Shown here one piece after another: positions 44,858-52,915 of a stretch of DNA of 64,000 nt. The notes under the pieces were generated by a model. That model made no database searches. It was not told the DNA's origin and saw nothing but the letters and a program-made list of their open reading frames with translations. The DNA is from Sphingobacteriales bacterium. Its GTDB lineage: Bacteria > Bacteroidota > Bacteroidia > Chitinophagales > LD1. Made by a program: the position numbers and the translations under genes. The stretch spans positions 1 to 64,000 of the forward strand of contig JADFDM010000007.1 in NCBI GenBank assembly GCA_018262795.1, read 5' to 3'. Positions within the stretch are counted from its first letter, which is position 1; each line of letters starts with the position of its first letter.

Positions 44858-47188
44858 TTATTGCACCACCAATTTCTTGTGAACCTGTCGGCCATCAGTT
44901 TTTACAATCAGCGAATAGACCCCGGCACTCCAGCCTCTTAAAGAGATAAGTTCCTTTTGCTGCGTAGCTTCTTTGCGCAATAACAGTCTTCCTGTATTGT
45001 CAAAAATTTCAACGGTTGTTTGAGTTGGGCTATTGAAATGAATCTCCACAAAATCTTTCGCGGGATTGGGATAAATCACGATCTCCTGTTCCTCTATTTC
45101 CCGTAGCCCAACATACACAAATGTAAAGTTGGGCGAAAGAGAACTGCAGCCTGAAGCATTGCTACCAAGCACCGAGTAAACCCCCGATTGCTGTGGGGTA
45201 TAAACCGCTCCTGAAACTGCCGAAAGCAGTTGCCCATTATAAAACCATTCATAATCAGCACCTCCGCTTGCGGTTAAATCATTACCATTTTGCGACAGGC
45301 TTATCACAGGTGTATCCAACACCGCTACGTTCAACACAAGCAAGTTGCTGCTTCCGCATTCATTAAAAGCATTTACAGAAATAACTCCTGAAGAAGCGGC
45401 AATGACCAATACGGATGCTGCGGTATCGGTGCCTGAAAACATCCAGCCGACAGGAAGGTTCCAGTGAAAACTATCCGCTTGCGTTGAATCGCTAAGTGCA
45501 AAATTCAATGCGAGTGAATTATTGAGGCATACCGAATCTTCTCCAACAATAATTCCCGAAAGAACCGGAGGTGTATTCACCGTGACCAGCAGCGAAGTGG
45601 GAACGCTTTGCCCGCACTCGTTTTCGGCCTGCACGGTGAGGGTGCCGGTACTCGCTGCCAAAGCAGTAATGCTATCCGCATTCAAGGGGGTGCCCGACCA
45701 GCCTGCGGGTAAATTCCACACATAATTATTAGCTCCGCTCACCGGCTGAATAGCGTAGGAAACAGTCGTGCCTTCGCACACCGAAGTATCGCCCGCAATA
45801 AGCCCCGGGGTTCCAAGATTGGAGGGGATAACGGAAATGTTTTTCTGCACCGCTGGTGAAAGACCGCATAAGTTTTCAGCACTGACACTCACTGCGCCAC
45901 CGGCACCTCCCGAAGTAATGGTGACTTCATGAGTGCTATCTCCTTGCGTAATCGCCCAGCCCGATGGCAGCAGCCAGTTGTAATGAGCAACTGTGGTATC
46001 GTTCACCACTGACAAAGTAATGTTGGCAATGCCTGAACAAACTGTATCGGCACTTATAATAGCCGATGGAGCCACAGGAGGGAATGCTTCGCTCACATTA
46101 AGCGGAGGGGAAACGAGCGAGCACACTCCATTGCTCACCGTGAAGGAATAAGTGCCCACCTGTGACACCTGAATAGTGGAACTATTGCCCCCATTGCTCC
46201 ACACATAATTAAAGCCCGATGGCAAAGCCGTAAGAGTGGTGGCTGCTCCGTTGCAATAAGCACTATTGCCGCTTACTTGCGGAATAGCGGGTATCGAATT
46301 GCTGCAACTCTGCTGCAAGACATCTACGGCATCAGAAGCGTAGCGGCTTTCAAACAAAGTCCAAGCACTGCAATTTCCTTTCAAATAATAATCTAAGAAA
46401 GGAAGGAGGAAGAAAAGCGTTTTGTTGATTTGATCGGCACGAGCCAGCGGAGTGGCGGCACAACCCGAAAATCCTTCTCCGAAGTTGCACTGAAAGTTTC
46501 CGCTGCCGAACTGGCAATGAGTAGCATCGGTGATATTGATAAGTGTTTTACACACTGAATTAGAGGAATCATACATCGGCTGCTGATTGGTGGCAATGGG
46601 AGCAATGCAATCGCGGGTTCCGGCAAAACCCAAATAAGGTTTAGTCATGTTAGGTGCTGCCGTAATAGAAGAGGGGTTAGTAGTAGCAGCAGCAAAAGTG
46701 AAATAGCAAGTGGCGGGGTTTCCATACTGGCAGGAAAGCACCGTAGCACCTCCACCCATAGAGTGTCCACCCAAAGCGCCCTTCGCCACCACATGGAGAT
46801 AAAAAGGGGAGGTGCTGTTCGTATTGCTTTCCGCAATCAGTTTGTTATAAACAAAGATGAGATCCTGTGCAAAATCAGCATGACTGGGCGAGAGGCTTGT
46901 TTCGGTGGTGAGCAAGCCAACGATATATCCGCGCTTGGCCAGTGAATCGGCATAGGGATAATACGGAGTTTGATCCATTTGAAAGCCGTGGGCGAAAATG
47001 ACAAAAGGAAAAGAGTCGCTGGCCACTGTAGCATTAGTGCCCGGATAGTGAAACTCTATTCCCACCGCGCGATTGCTTCGTGCAGGGTCGGTATAGCTGA
47101 GGGTTTTAGTGCCTACGGTATAAGTTTGCGAATACAGCATGTTACCGGTAAGCAGCAGAGCAATGGAGGTTAAATACCTTCTCATCAT
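44858..47188 (-). CDS. Secreted alpha/beta hydrolase with Ig/PKD-like repeats and T9SS sorting domain
   Basis: A 776-residue exported enzyme. The start at 47188 (MMRRYLTSIALLLTGNM) is chosen because it opens a signal peptide cut near LYSQ. The catalytic domain (about 20-320) has the nucleophile Ser143 in GHSMGGG, a probable acid Asp193 in GTRDCIAP and His224 in DATHCQFG. These match the spacing and wording of cutinase and PETase-like polyesterases (GxSMGGG, DxIAP, SHxxF). Four or so Cys-containing Ig/PKD-like repeats follow, with recurring YVWNLPAGW-type segments. The end has the T9SS sorting motif IVIYPNPAKDFVEIHF and a terminal KKLVVQ. It should be secreted to the cell surface or medium. 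Confidence 0.85.
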   Translation of the reverse strand: MMRRYLTSIALLLTGNMLYSQTYTVGTKTLSYTDPARSNRAVGIEFHYPGTNATVASDSFPFVIFAHGFQMDQTPYYPYADSLAKRGYIVGLLTTETSLSPSHADFAQDLIFVYNKLIAESNTNSTSPFYLHVVAKGALGGHSMGGGATVLSCQYGNPATCYFTFAAATTNPSSITAAPNMTKPYLGFAGTRDCIAPIATNQQPMYDSSNSVCKTLINITDATHCQFGSGNFQCNFGEGFSGCAATPLARADQINKTLFFLLPFLDYYLKGNCSAWTLFESRYASDAVDVLQQSCSNSIPAIPQVSGNSAYCNGAATTLTALPSGFNYVWSNGGNSSTIQVSQVGTYSFTVSNGVCSLVSPPLNVSEAFPPVAPSAIISADTVCSGIANITLSVVNDTTVAHYNWLLPSGWAITQGDSTHEVTITSGGAGGAVSVSAENLCGLSPAVQKNISVIPSNLGTPGLIAGDTSVCEGTTVSYAIQPVSGANNYVWNLPAGWSGTPLNADSITALAASTGTLTVQAENECGQSVPTSLLVTVNTPPVLSGIIVGEDSVCLNNSLALNFALSDSTQADSFHWNLPVGWMFSGTDTAASVLVIAASSGVISVNAFNECGSSNLLVLNVAVLDTPVISLSQNGNDLTASGGADYEWFYNGQLLSAVSGAVYTPQQSGVYSVLGSNASGCSSLSPNFTFVYVGLREIEEQEIVIYPNPAKDFVEIHFNSPTQTTVEIFDNTGRLLLRKEATQQKELISLRGWSAGVYSLIVKTDGRQVHKKLVVQ

Positions 47189-47387
47189 TTTTTCAAGTGG
47201 ATGATTCAACATTAAAAGAAACAATAAAACCTTAGAGATCTTTCATTTATTTACCGGATAGTGCGGCATCAACAATCAAGGTATAGTTTTGGCAAGTGAT
47301 TGAAGAACATTTATCTGTAACTTGCATTTGTTTAAACGTTGGCATCAAAGCCCGAATACAACAGCGTATCACTAATAAAAAGATAAA

Positions 47388-48059
47388 ATGATTGGTTGGA
47401 GTGAGATAGTAATACGATTGTCCTTAGCTTCTTTGTTGGGAGCGCTTATCGGATTAGAGAGAGAAAGAAAAGATTGGACGGCAGGCTTGAGAACGCACAT
47501 GATGGTTTGCGTTGGTGCTTGCTTAATCATGATGGTTTCTGCATTCGGGTTTTCAGATATTTTAGGAACTGCCCATGTTGTGCTCGACCCTTCAAGAATA
47601 GCGGCTCAAGTAGTGAGCGGAATAGGGTTTATTGGTGCAGGCACCATTCTATTTTCGAAGCAGGGAACTATTCGCGGCCTAACCACGGCTTCGGGTTTAT
47701 GGACCGTGGCTGCTATTGGGCTTGCCACCGGTAGCGGAATGTATTTTGCAGCAGGCATCACCACCATTATTGCTTTGATTATTCTTTGGGCCTTACAGCC
47801 ACTGGAACGGATATATGCCAAAAAATTTAAGCAACGAACACTAAAAATAGTTACGAACCTGAACGTAAATAATGCCGCCTTACTCAGTGATTTATTGCAT
47901 AAGGATGATTTGAAAATTGAAACCTTTACGCTTGAAAAAAATGGCGATGAGTTTGTTTTTGAATTAAAGTTTGACAGCTTAGACCTAACAAAAACAAACA
48001 TCATCATAGATGAATTGAAAAAAGATCCCTCCATCAAAGAGATTTTTTGGAGCCAATAG
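47388..48059 (+). CDS. MgtC/SapB-family membrane protein
   Basis: A 223-residue protein with four or five membrane helices and a cytosolic C-terminal domain. The N-terminal LLGALIGLERERKDWTAGLR and the later IRGLTTASGLWTVAAIGLA are MgtC family signatures. The last 80 residues look like an ACT-type domain (beta-alpha-beta pattern), as in the longer MgtC proteins. MgtC-like proteins affect magnesium homeostasis and ATP synthase activity in some pathogens; the role here is unknown. Confidence 0.88.
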   Translation: MIGWSEIVIRLSLASLLGALIGLERERKDWTAGLRTHMMVCVGACLIMMVSAFGFSDILGTAHVVLDPSRIAAQVVSGIGFIGAGTILFSKQGTIRGLTTASGLWTVAAIGLATGSGMYFAAGITTIIALIILWALQPLERIYAKKFKQRTLKIVTNLNVNNAALLSDLLHKDDLKIETFTLEKNGDEFVFELKFDSLDLTKTNIIIDELKKDPSIKEIFWSQ

Positions 48060-48189
48060 TTGCGATGGTGAAGAGCCGAATAAAAACAGTGAAGCAGCTC
48101 ATTCACTTTTTCTCTCCCCTATTTTCTTTAGCTAAAGTTCAGTGTTTTCAGCAATCACAAGTTCGCAGCAAAATGTGAACTGTATGTAT

Positions 48190-48792
48190 TTAAATAGACG
48201 CAGGTTCTTGTAGCGCTTGCCTGACATAAATGCGTGAGGTAGCGACATACATTGCTAAATCAGCCAACATTTTAAGCACAAGAAACAAACCAAGTTGAGG
48301 AATAAAACCAAAAAACTGTGGCAGCAGAATAGTCAGGTGCATGGGCAGAACGCGGGCATAGGGCAGAGAAAAAATGGTGCCCACATTGGGGTGATGAGTT
48401 TGCTCCCATTGCTTATACTGTATAAAATTCCAAAGCTGATCTAAGCTAAAGGCCCCCAGCGAAAACCAAAATAATTGCCAATCAAAAACTTCTTGCGCAT
48501 CGGTAATGGTGAATATAAAAATGAAATATATCAGATGAAAAAGTCCGAAATGCAGGACGAAGAATCCGGCTGAGTAGCCCGCTGATTCTGAGGTGCCATC
48601 TTTTGCTTTCTCTTCTTTAAGAGTGGCTAATTGTAAAAAGGTAAAAAAGCCTATCAACACACTTTGTATCCAGTAAATCCAGACCAGCGTTTTAAACCCG
48701 GTGCCGTTTTGCAGATAGTAAACTACAATCGCAAGATTGATAGTAAACAGCGACCAAAAGGAAGAGGTTCTATAAAATGGTTTCGGCTTCAT
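48190..48792 (-). CDS. Multi-pass membrane protein of unknown function
   Basis: About 200 residues with five or six hydrophobic segments. The longer frame (to 48870) is rejected because its extra codons are polar and start inside an unrelated region; the ATG at 48792 gives MKPKPFYRTSSFWSLF. The pattern of paired helices with a short HFGLFHLIYFIF core recalls DUF6498 proteins, a weak match. No function is suggested by the neighbours. Confidence 0.6.
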   Translation of the reverse strand: MKPKPFYRTSSFWSLFTINLAIVVYYLQNGTGFKTLVWIYWIQSVLIGFFTFLQLATLKEEKAKDGTSESAGYSAGFFVLHFGLFHLIYFIFIFTITDAQEVFDWQLFWFSLGAFSLDQLWNFIQYKQWEQTHHPNVGTIFSLPYARVLPMHLTILLPQFFGFIPQLGLFLVLKMLADLAMYVATSRIYVRQALQEPASI

Positions 48793-49069
48793 TTTGAAAA
48801 ATAAAATTAGTTCATCATTTTTCGATCTTCCAAGCGTTTTCGCAGAACGAAGTTGCGCGCCTCTCCTCATTCAGCCTCATCGGCAGCTAAGTTCGAGCAG
48901 GGATGGCGTGTAGAAAGAGTGAATCGTAAAAAGTTCTCGATGTCCTTCGCCTGAGTTGGCATCCTGCCACTATAAAGTAAAGAAGCAATTTTATTAGCGA
49001 AGGGAATGGTGCGCAGAAATACACTAACTATCATAATCTGCCTTACCTTACGCTCTGAAAAAAATATCA

Positions 49070-50506
49070 TTGTTGCTCTGTTGTCGCTTTCGTGTTTGGC
49101 TGCTTATTCTGAGATTCACTTTTATCTCGTCCCTCTTTCTTATTCCCGCATTTGTGAGCGCCCAACTAAATCAGATTTACAAACCCACCGTCAGCCGCAT
49201 CTTATTTGTGCTCGATGGCTCCGGAAGTATGAAGCAGAAGTGGGGCGACAAAACCAAATTTGAAACGGCTAAAGAGTTGTTGTTTAAAATTATTGATTCG
49301 GTGGAACGCAAAAATCCAAGTGTAGAATTTGCGGTAAGAGTATTCGGCTATCAATATCCCAACGAGCAAAGGAATTGCCGCGACTCGCGCCTGCTGATTC
49401 CCTTTGCTAAGAACAACGGAACAAAAATAAACTCGATACTCGGAAGTATCCGCCCAAAAGGTATGTCACCGATAGCGTATTCCATTGAGCAGGGAGCAAA
49501 GGATTTTCCGGAGGATGTAAAAAGTCTCAATTCGCTGGTGCTGATTACCGATGGAGAGGAGAATTGCGCAGGAGATCCTTGCAAAGCTTCCAAAGAATTA
49601 GTGGCCAAGCGAATTTCGCTCAAGCCATTTATCATCGGGCTGAATGTAGATTCTGCCAGCTATCAAAAATTCAACTGCATTGGCACCTTTTACGATGCGA
49701 AGGACGAGCCTTCTTTATATAAAACGGTGGGCGTTATCATTCGTCAAACGCTGAATACTACCACTGCTCAAATCAATTTGTTAGATAGAAATAATGAACC
49801 TACGGTCACCAATCTTCCATTTACGCTCTACGATCATTACAGTGGAAAAATCGAATACAACTTTATCCATACTATGAATGAAAAGGGCAACCCCGACACC
49901 CTATACTTAGACCCGGTAGGGATTTATGATTTGGAACTACACACTTTTCCGCCCGTGCGAAAAGAGAGTATTGAATTGGTGCCGGGCAAGCATAACATTA
50001 TTGCACTCGATGTGCCGGCCGGTGATTTAATGGTGGAATGTTACGGAGCTTCGGTGGCTAACAATGATGCGCAAGTGTTGGTGAGGCCTGTAAAAAAGCC
50101 GGACAAAGCTGCGCTGACAGATGAAAGTATTCTGAACGTTCAAAATCTGAATGAGCCAGTGAAATACTTAGCCGATGATTATCACTTAGAGATACTCACC
50201 ACCCCCGAAACGCTGATTGATACCGGCATTCCGGCTTTTGGCGAAACCAATTTGCGCATTGCCCCTTATGGCACTTTAACGCTGTTGGCTTCGGCTGATT
50301 TATTAGTGAGTATTTATACCGATACGAAGGATGAACTGCAAATGGCCGATCGCTTTGAGATGACCGGGAAAACCGAAAACAGAAGGCTGCAACCGGGGTC
50401 GTATCGCTTGGTGTATAAGCCTAAGAATAATTATCATAGTGAGTCCACCCGCTCGCAGCAATTCAAAATAGAAGATGGGCGAGCGCTTGTTATTAATTTA
50501 CAATGA
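49070..50506 (+). CDS. Secreted von Willebrand A domain protein, tandem copy 1
   Basis: A 478-residue exported protein. The signal peptide (about 1-31) needs a TTG start at 49070; a CTG at 49055 is an alternative. The vWA domain starts at about 43 and has the metal-binding motif DGSGS (Asp49-Ser53) and later LITDGEE. Conserved cysteines in NCRDS, ENCAGDPC and FNCIG likely form disulfides. About 250 further residues form beta-sandwich-like domains. It overlaps the next gene by 4 bases (ATGA). The ligand is unknown. The pair is a tandem duplication. Confidence 0.85.
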   Translation: MLLCCRFRVWLLILRFTFISSLFLIPAFVSAQLNQIYKPTVSRILFVLDGSGSMKQKWGDKTKFETAKELLFKIIDSVERKNPSVEFAVRVFGYQYPNEQRNCRDSRLLIPFAKNNGTKINSILGSIRPKGMSPIAYSIEQGAKDFPEDVKSLNSLVLITDGEENCAGDPCKASKELVAKRISLKPFIIGLNVDSASYQKFNCIGTFYDAKDEPSLYKTVGVIIRQTLNTTTAQINLLDRNNEPTVTNLPFTLYDHYSGKIEYNFIHTMNEKGNPDTLYLDPVGIYDLELHTFPPVRKESIELVPGKHNIIALDVPAGDLMVECYGASVANNDAQVLVRPVKKPDKAALTDESILNVQNLNEPVKYLADDYHLEILTTPETLIDTGIPAFGETNLRIAPYGTLTLLASADLLVSIYTDTKDELQMADRFEMTGKTENRRLQPGSYRLVYKPKNNYHSESTRSQQFKIEDGRALVINLQ

Positions 50507-51900
50507 AGTTTAGGAAGCAGATACCGAACCATGAGCCGTGGGCGCTGAGAACGCTCCTGCTGCTGCTTGCTGTGTTCTATTCGCTGCTCACCTATTCGCA
50601 AGAGCGCACCCGCATTCTTTTTTTGGTGGATGCTTCGTTGAGTATGCGCAATCAGTGGCCGGGAGGCACCAAGTGGAACACCGCCATGAATTCGCTCAAC
50701 GATATTGCCGATAGCATTGCCACCATTCCGAATGTGGAGATGGGGATGCGCGTGTTTGGCCATCTGCACCCCGAGCCGGATAAAAACTGTTACGATTCAC
50801 GATTAGAAGTACCGATTGATTCAAACAATGCTGCGCGCATAAAAAAGAAGCTCAGTGAAATTCGCCCGAAGGGCATAACTCCCTTAGTATACTCTATTGA
50901 AAAAAGTGCCAGCGATTTCGGTAAAGTGCCGGCTAAAAATATATTAATAGTGATTACCGATGGCGAAGATGCCTGCGAAGGGGACCCCTGCGGTATTTCA
51001 CTGATGCTTCAGCGCAACAATATTATTCTCCGTCCTTTTATTATCGGGATGCAGTTGCAGCAGAAAAGTCTTGACAAAATGAACTGTGTAGGCAAGCTGT
51101 TCAATACCATTTCTGCCGATGATTTCTCCACCACGCTGAAAAAGGTGGTACTGGAATCTATTGCTAAAACCACCCTGCAAGTAAACTTGAACGATAAGGA
51201 TGGCAAGCCCACTGAAACAGATGTGAACATGACCTTTTACGATTCAGAAACCGGCATTGCCAAATACAATCTCTATCATACTTTGAACAGTCGCGGCCTA
51301 CCCGATACTCTTACTATCTCGCCCATGTTTCGTTACAAATTACAGGTGCATACCGTACCTCCTATTATGCTGGATAATATTGAACTGCGCGAAAATCACC
51401 ACAACATCATCAACCTGAATGCCCCGCAGGGCTACCTTCGCTTCACTTTGCAGGGGATGATTTCGAAATCGAATATTATCAGCCGCATCAAATGTCTGGT
51501 GCATCTTCCCGGCAGCGTGCAAACTATTTATGTGCAGAAACTAAATACTACCGAAAAATATCTGACCGGCAAGTATGATTTGGAGGTGCTTACTCTTCCG
51601 AGAATGATGATTAGAAGTGTGCAGATAGATCAAAGTAAAACTACCGATGTGCAAATTCCCGCTCCGGGCATTCTCACCATCAACAAAAACTTTGAAGCTT
51701 ACGGAGCTATATTGATGGCTGAAAAAGGGCGAATGAAAAAGATATATGATCTCAAAACGAAGGATCGCCAAGAGACTGTGGCACTGCAACCCGGCAAATA
51801 CATGCTGGTGTATCGCTCGAAATATGCCAAAACTATCCACACCACCGTTGAAAAAGAATTTGAAGTTACTTCGGGCGGAACTGTAAGTTTGACACTTTAA
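50503..51900 (+). CDS. Secreted von Willebrand A domain protein, tandem copy 2
   Basis: A 465-residue paralog of the preceding protein with the same layout: signal peptide or anchor (about 16-32), vWA domain from about 36, and C-terminal beta-rich domains. The metal-site motif is DASLS (Asp43-Ser47), which keeps the DxSxS ligands. ITDGEDACEGDPC and MNCVG keep the cysteine pattern. Long blocks align with copy 1 (for example IRPKGITPLVYSIE against IRPKGMSPIAYSIE), but overall divergence is high, so the duplication is old. The ATGA overlap suggests both are made in equal amounts, perhaps as a hetero-complex. Confidence 0.85.
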   Translation: MKFRKQIPNHEPWALRTLLLLLAVFYSLLTYSQERTRILFLVDASLSMRNQWPGGTKWNTAMNSLNDIADSIATIPNVEMGMRVFGHLHPEPDKNCYDSRLEVPIDSNNAARIKKKLSEIRPKGITPLVYSIEKSASDFGKVPAKNILIVITDGEDACEGDPCGISLMLQRNNIILRPFIIGMQLQQKSLDKMNCVGKLFNTISADDFSTTLKKVVLESIAKTTLQVNLNDKDGKPTETDVNMTFYDSETGIAKYNLYHTLNSRGLPDTLTISPMFRYKLQVHTVPPIMLDNIELRENHHNIINLNAPQGYLRFTLQGMISKSNIISRIKCLVHLPGSVQTIYVQKLNTTEKYLTGKYDLEVLTLPRMMIRSVQIDQSKTTDVQIPAPGILTINKNFEAYGAILMAEKGRMKKIYDLKTKDRQETVALQPGKYMLVYRSKYAKTIHTTVEKEFEVTSGGTVSLTL

Positions 51901-51934
51901 TACGCTTCGGTAGGAGACACAAAAAAGTTGGAAC

Positions 51935-52891
51935 ATGGCACTATCTGATTATGCAGTGACGGGTAAAAAAGATACTCGTTCGGGATTTGGAGCAGGAATG
52001 CTGGAACTTGGCAGAACTAATCCCAATGTGGTAGCACTGTGTGCCGATTTAGTAGGCTCGCTTAAACTCGATGCTTTTATCAAAGAATTTCCAGAAAGGT
52101 TTTTTCAGTGCGGAGTAGCGGAGGCGAACATGACCGGCATCGCAGCCGGCTTAACCATCGGGGGTAAAATTCCCTTTGCGACCACCTTTGCCAACTTTGC
52201 TACCGGCAGAGTGTATGATCAGATTCGGCAGTCAGTCGCTTACTCGAACAAGAATGTGAAAATTGCTGCCTCTCATGCCGGGCTTACACTGGGCGAAGAT
52301 GGAGCTACTCACCAGATTCTCGAAGATATTGGTTTGATGCAGATGCTGCCGGGAATGGTTGTGATGAACCCCTGCGATTACAATCAAACGAAAGCGGCCA
52401 CCATGGCCGCAGCTAATTATGTCGGCCCGGTTTATCTGCGCTTTGGCCGCCCCGTATGGCCCATTTTTATGCCTGAAGGTAATTTTGAAATAGGGAAGGC
52501 AATTGTGATGAATGAAGGCCAGGATGTAAGCATTTTTGCCACCGGCCACTTAGTTTGGAAAAGTCTTGAAGCGGCTCGCCAACTCGAAGCGGAAGGAGTA
52601 TCTGTAGAACTCATCAACATCCACACCATAAAGCCCTTAGATGCAGCAGCAATTTTAAAGAGCGTTGCAAAAACTAAATGCGCGGTAGTTTGCGAAGAGC
52701 ACAATCGCATTGGCGGTTTGGGTTCTTCGGTAGCATCGCTGCTGTCGCAACAGCTTCCTACTCCTTTAGAATATGTGGCTGTAAACGATTCCTTTGGTGA
52801 AAGTGGCACTCCCGATCAACTGCTGACTAAATACGGATTAGATACCCCAAATGTGGTAGAAGCAGTGAAGAAGGTGATAAAGAGGAAATGA
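51935..52891 (+). CDS. Transketolase, C-terminal (pyrimidine-binding) subunit
   Basis: A 318-residue protein corresponding to the second half of transketolase. It contains the pyrimidine-binding domain (VALCADLVGS and RFFQCGVAEANM, with the activating Glu) and GLTLGEDGATHQ, then a C-terminal domain (about 190-318). It lies 34 bases after the second vWA gene, an unlikely functional partner. The N-terminal half is at 37637-38482. Split transketolases of this type are common in Bacteroidota and Archaea, usually adjacent; here they are separated. Confidence 0.93.
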   Translation: MALSDYAVTGKKDTRSGFGAGMLELGRTNPNVVALCADLVGSLKLDAFIKEFPERFFQCGVAEANMTGIAAGLTIGGKIPFATTFANFATGRVYDQIRQSVAYSNKNVKIAASHAGLTLGEDGATHQILEDIGLMQMLPGMVVMNPCDYNQTKAATMAAANYVGPVYLRFGRPVWPIFMPEGNFEIGKAIVMNEGQDVSIFATGHLVWKSLEAARQLEAEGVSVELINIHTIKPLDAAAILKSVAKTKCAVVCEEHNRIGGLGSSVASLLSQQLPTPLEYVAVNDSFGESGTPDQLLTKYGLDTPNVVEAVKKVIKRK

Positions 52892-52915
52892 GAAAATAAA
52901 ATTGCCGGAACTTTC

